64,000 nt of DNA from Streptomyces sp. NBC_00572 (GTDB lineage Bacteria; Actinomycetota; Actinomycetes; Streptomycetales; Streptomycetaceae). Positions 62,833 to 64,000 of the stretch are shown piece after piece. A program made the position numbers and the translations under genes. The stretch covers positions 3,224,001-3,288,000 of the forward strand of contig NZ_JAPENX010000001.1 of the NCBI RefSeq assembly GCF_026341815.1, given 5' to 3'. Under the pieces are notes generated by a model. The model did no database searches, had not been told where the DNA came from, and saw nothing but the letters and a program-made list of their open reading frames with translations. The number at the start of each line of letters is the position of its first letter. Within the stretch, counting starts at the first letter, position 1.

Positions 62833-64000
62833 ATGACGAGCACGAAGACCACGGCCTGGGTGGGAGGTGCGCTGTATCTCCTCGCGGTGGGTCTGCTCGT
62901 GGGGGGTGCACCGCGGGTTTCGGGCACGGTCCACGGTCTCGGGGCACTGCTTGCGGCGAGCCTGCTCGTCGGTGTGCTGCGCCGCGCGCCGCTCCTGGCC
63001 CTGTCCATGGCGCTCTTCGGGTCCACCGCGGTGGTGGTGGGCCCCCCGGGCTCCCGTGCGAGTCTGTCGGCCTCGTATCAGGGCCAGTTCCTGTCGTATC
63101 TGGCGGCGGACCTCGTCCTGGGCGTCATCGTCGCCACCTGCGCGCGGCGAACCTCGATGGTCGCCGTGGCCGGATCTCTCGTCGTCCAACTCCTGGTCAT
63201 CGGCGGCTTCTCGCACGGGGACGATCTGACCGTCAACGTCGTGATCGCCCTCCTGGCGATGGCCACGGCCTGCACGGGTGGACGGTTGAGCCGCGAGCGT
63301 CGCGAGCACGCGGTGGCGCTGCGCTCGAAGGAGACGGCCGAGGCCGTGATCGCCGAAAGGCTGCGGATCGCACGGGAGTTGCACGACATGGTCGCGCACA
63401 GCATCGGCATCATCGCCATCCAGGCCGGGGCGGCGAGCCAGGTCATCCGGACCCGGCCCGCGGAGGCCGGTGAGGCATTGCGGGCCATCGAGGTCACCAG
63501 CAGGGAGACCCTGTCGGGCCTTCGCCGCACCTTGGTGGCACTCCGTCAGGCGGACCCGGACGCGACGGCCTCGGGGAACCCGGCTGCCCTCGCGCCCTCG
63601 CCGGGTCTGGCGGACCTCGACCGGCTGGCGGCGGCCACGGCCGACGCGGGAGTACGGGTGGAGGTGCGCCGCGGCGGGGAGGAGCGCCCCCTGCCGGCCG
63701 ACATCGACCTGTCGGCCTTCCGTATCGTTCAGGAGGCGCTGACCAACGTGGTCCGCCACGCGGGCACCGGACGCTGTCGGGTGCTCATCGACTACGGGAA
63801 CGAGGAGCTGTCCGTGGAGGTCGTCGACGACGGGCACGGTGCCACCGAGAACGGCCCGGCCCACGGCTTCGGACTCGTGGGCATGCGGGAGCGGGTAGCC
63901 CTGTTGCACGGAGAATTCAGTGCCGGGACGCGCCCCGAGGGGGGTTTCCGGGTGACGGCCCGGCTGCCGCTGCCCGCCTCCGTCGGCGTCTCGGTGGAGG
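62833..64000 (+). CDS. Two-component sensor histidine kinase (HisKA_3), cut by the window edge
   Basis: At least 389 residues, open at 64000. Several N-terminal hydrophobic helices are followed by the phospho-acceptor His in 'RLRIARELHDMVAHSIGIIA' and an HATPase_c domain (FRIVQEALTNVVRHAGTG ... HGFGLVGMRERVALLHG). This is the NarL-type family whose response regulator normally follows. It is divergent from the ABC-2 exporter operon and probably regulates it. Confidence 0.92.
   Translation, partial: MTSTKTTAWVGGALYLLAVGLLVGGAPRVSGTVHGLGALLAASLLVGVLRRAPLLALSMALFGSTAVVVGPPGSRASLSASYQGQFLSYLAADLVLGVIVATCARRTSMVAVAGSLVVQLLVIGGFSHGDDLTVNVVIALLAMATACTGGRLSRERREHAVALRSKETAEAVIAERLRIARELHDMVAHSIGIIAIQAGAASQVIRTRPAEAGEALRAIEVTSRETLSGLRRTLVALRQADPDATASGNPAALAPSPGLADLDRLAAATADAGVRVEVRRGGEERPLPADIDLSAFRIVQEALTNVVRHAGTGRCRVLIDYGNEELSVEVVDDGHGATENGPAHGFGLVGMRERVALLHGEFSAGTRPEGGFRVTARLPLPASVGVSVE

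Overview
The window is a high-GC (around 72% by eye) actinobacterial chromosome segment and almost certainly Streptomyces. Evidence: strong third-position G/C, many GTG starts, 'leaderless' TAnnnT -10 boxes 6-8 bases before start codons, DasR-type dre operators, CIRCE boxes, a divergent SARP regulator, an LAxTG-like surface protein, mycothiol-linked enzymes and a rare TTA codon. From memory, the order nagA/ROK kinase - otsB - otsA - threonine synthase/sulfur carrier - cold shock - groEL2 - murQ resembles the chromosomal core of S. coelicolor. There are no rRNA or tRNA genes, no CRISPR array and no intact transposase gene.

Layout. 22-4713: amino-sugar catabolism (PfkB kinase, NagA, ROK kinase) facing a sugar-binding lipoprotein, with two DasR-type sites between them. 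4829-10654: DUF3263 protein, otsB and otsA (trehalose synthesis); otsB and otsA are split by a 3.2-kb cassette (receptor Ser/Thr kinase with a SecD-like domain, imine-reductase-like enzyme, HxlR regulator) bounded by a CTAG-ended palindromic element. 10749-18098: surface protein, glucosylphosphoglycerate synthase, a SAM-I riboswitch controlling a threonine-synthase-like enzyme plus a ubiquitin-like sulfur carrier, cold-shock protein, and HrcA/CIRCE-controlled groEL2. 18232-29597: secreted paralogue pair and assorted metabolic genes. 29659-32836: MurNAc recycling (PTS EIIBC that looks broken, MurQ, RpiR regulator).

33637-39838 looks like an undescribed RiPP-type locus. A PatG-like subtilisin (S8 domain, Pro-rich linker, PatG-like C-terminal domain) is followed by four small peptide genes. 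Three are near-identical 66-mers duplicated with a 245-bp period that differ mainly at the hydrophobic C-terminus. The fourth, a 60-mer, shares their leader motif but has a different, Cys-containing tail. A 76-aa protein and a hemopexin-repeat protein follow, and a SARP regulator is divergent.

39835-44615: phosphotransferase, monooxygenase-like protein, two MFS exporters (one behind two CsoR/CstR-like operators) and an HD hydrolase. 44712-59722 looks like a second biosynthetic locus: a PLP Cys/Met-metabolism enzyme, a consensus promoter, a MaoC-fold protein, two methyltransferases, an AurF-like di-iron oxygenase, a SerRS-like aminoacyl:carrier-protein ligase, its own AcpS (with a TTA codon) and a carrier protein. 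These run directly into a translationally coupled complete activated-methyl cycle (metK, adoK, metH, metF, ahcY). I infer a methylation-heavy pathway acting on a carrier-bound, N-oxygenated amino acid. 59935-64000: a DUF4232 lipoprotein, an ABC-2 exporter pair and the start of a histidine kinase cut by the window edge.
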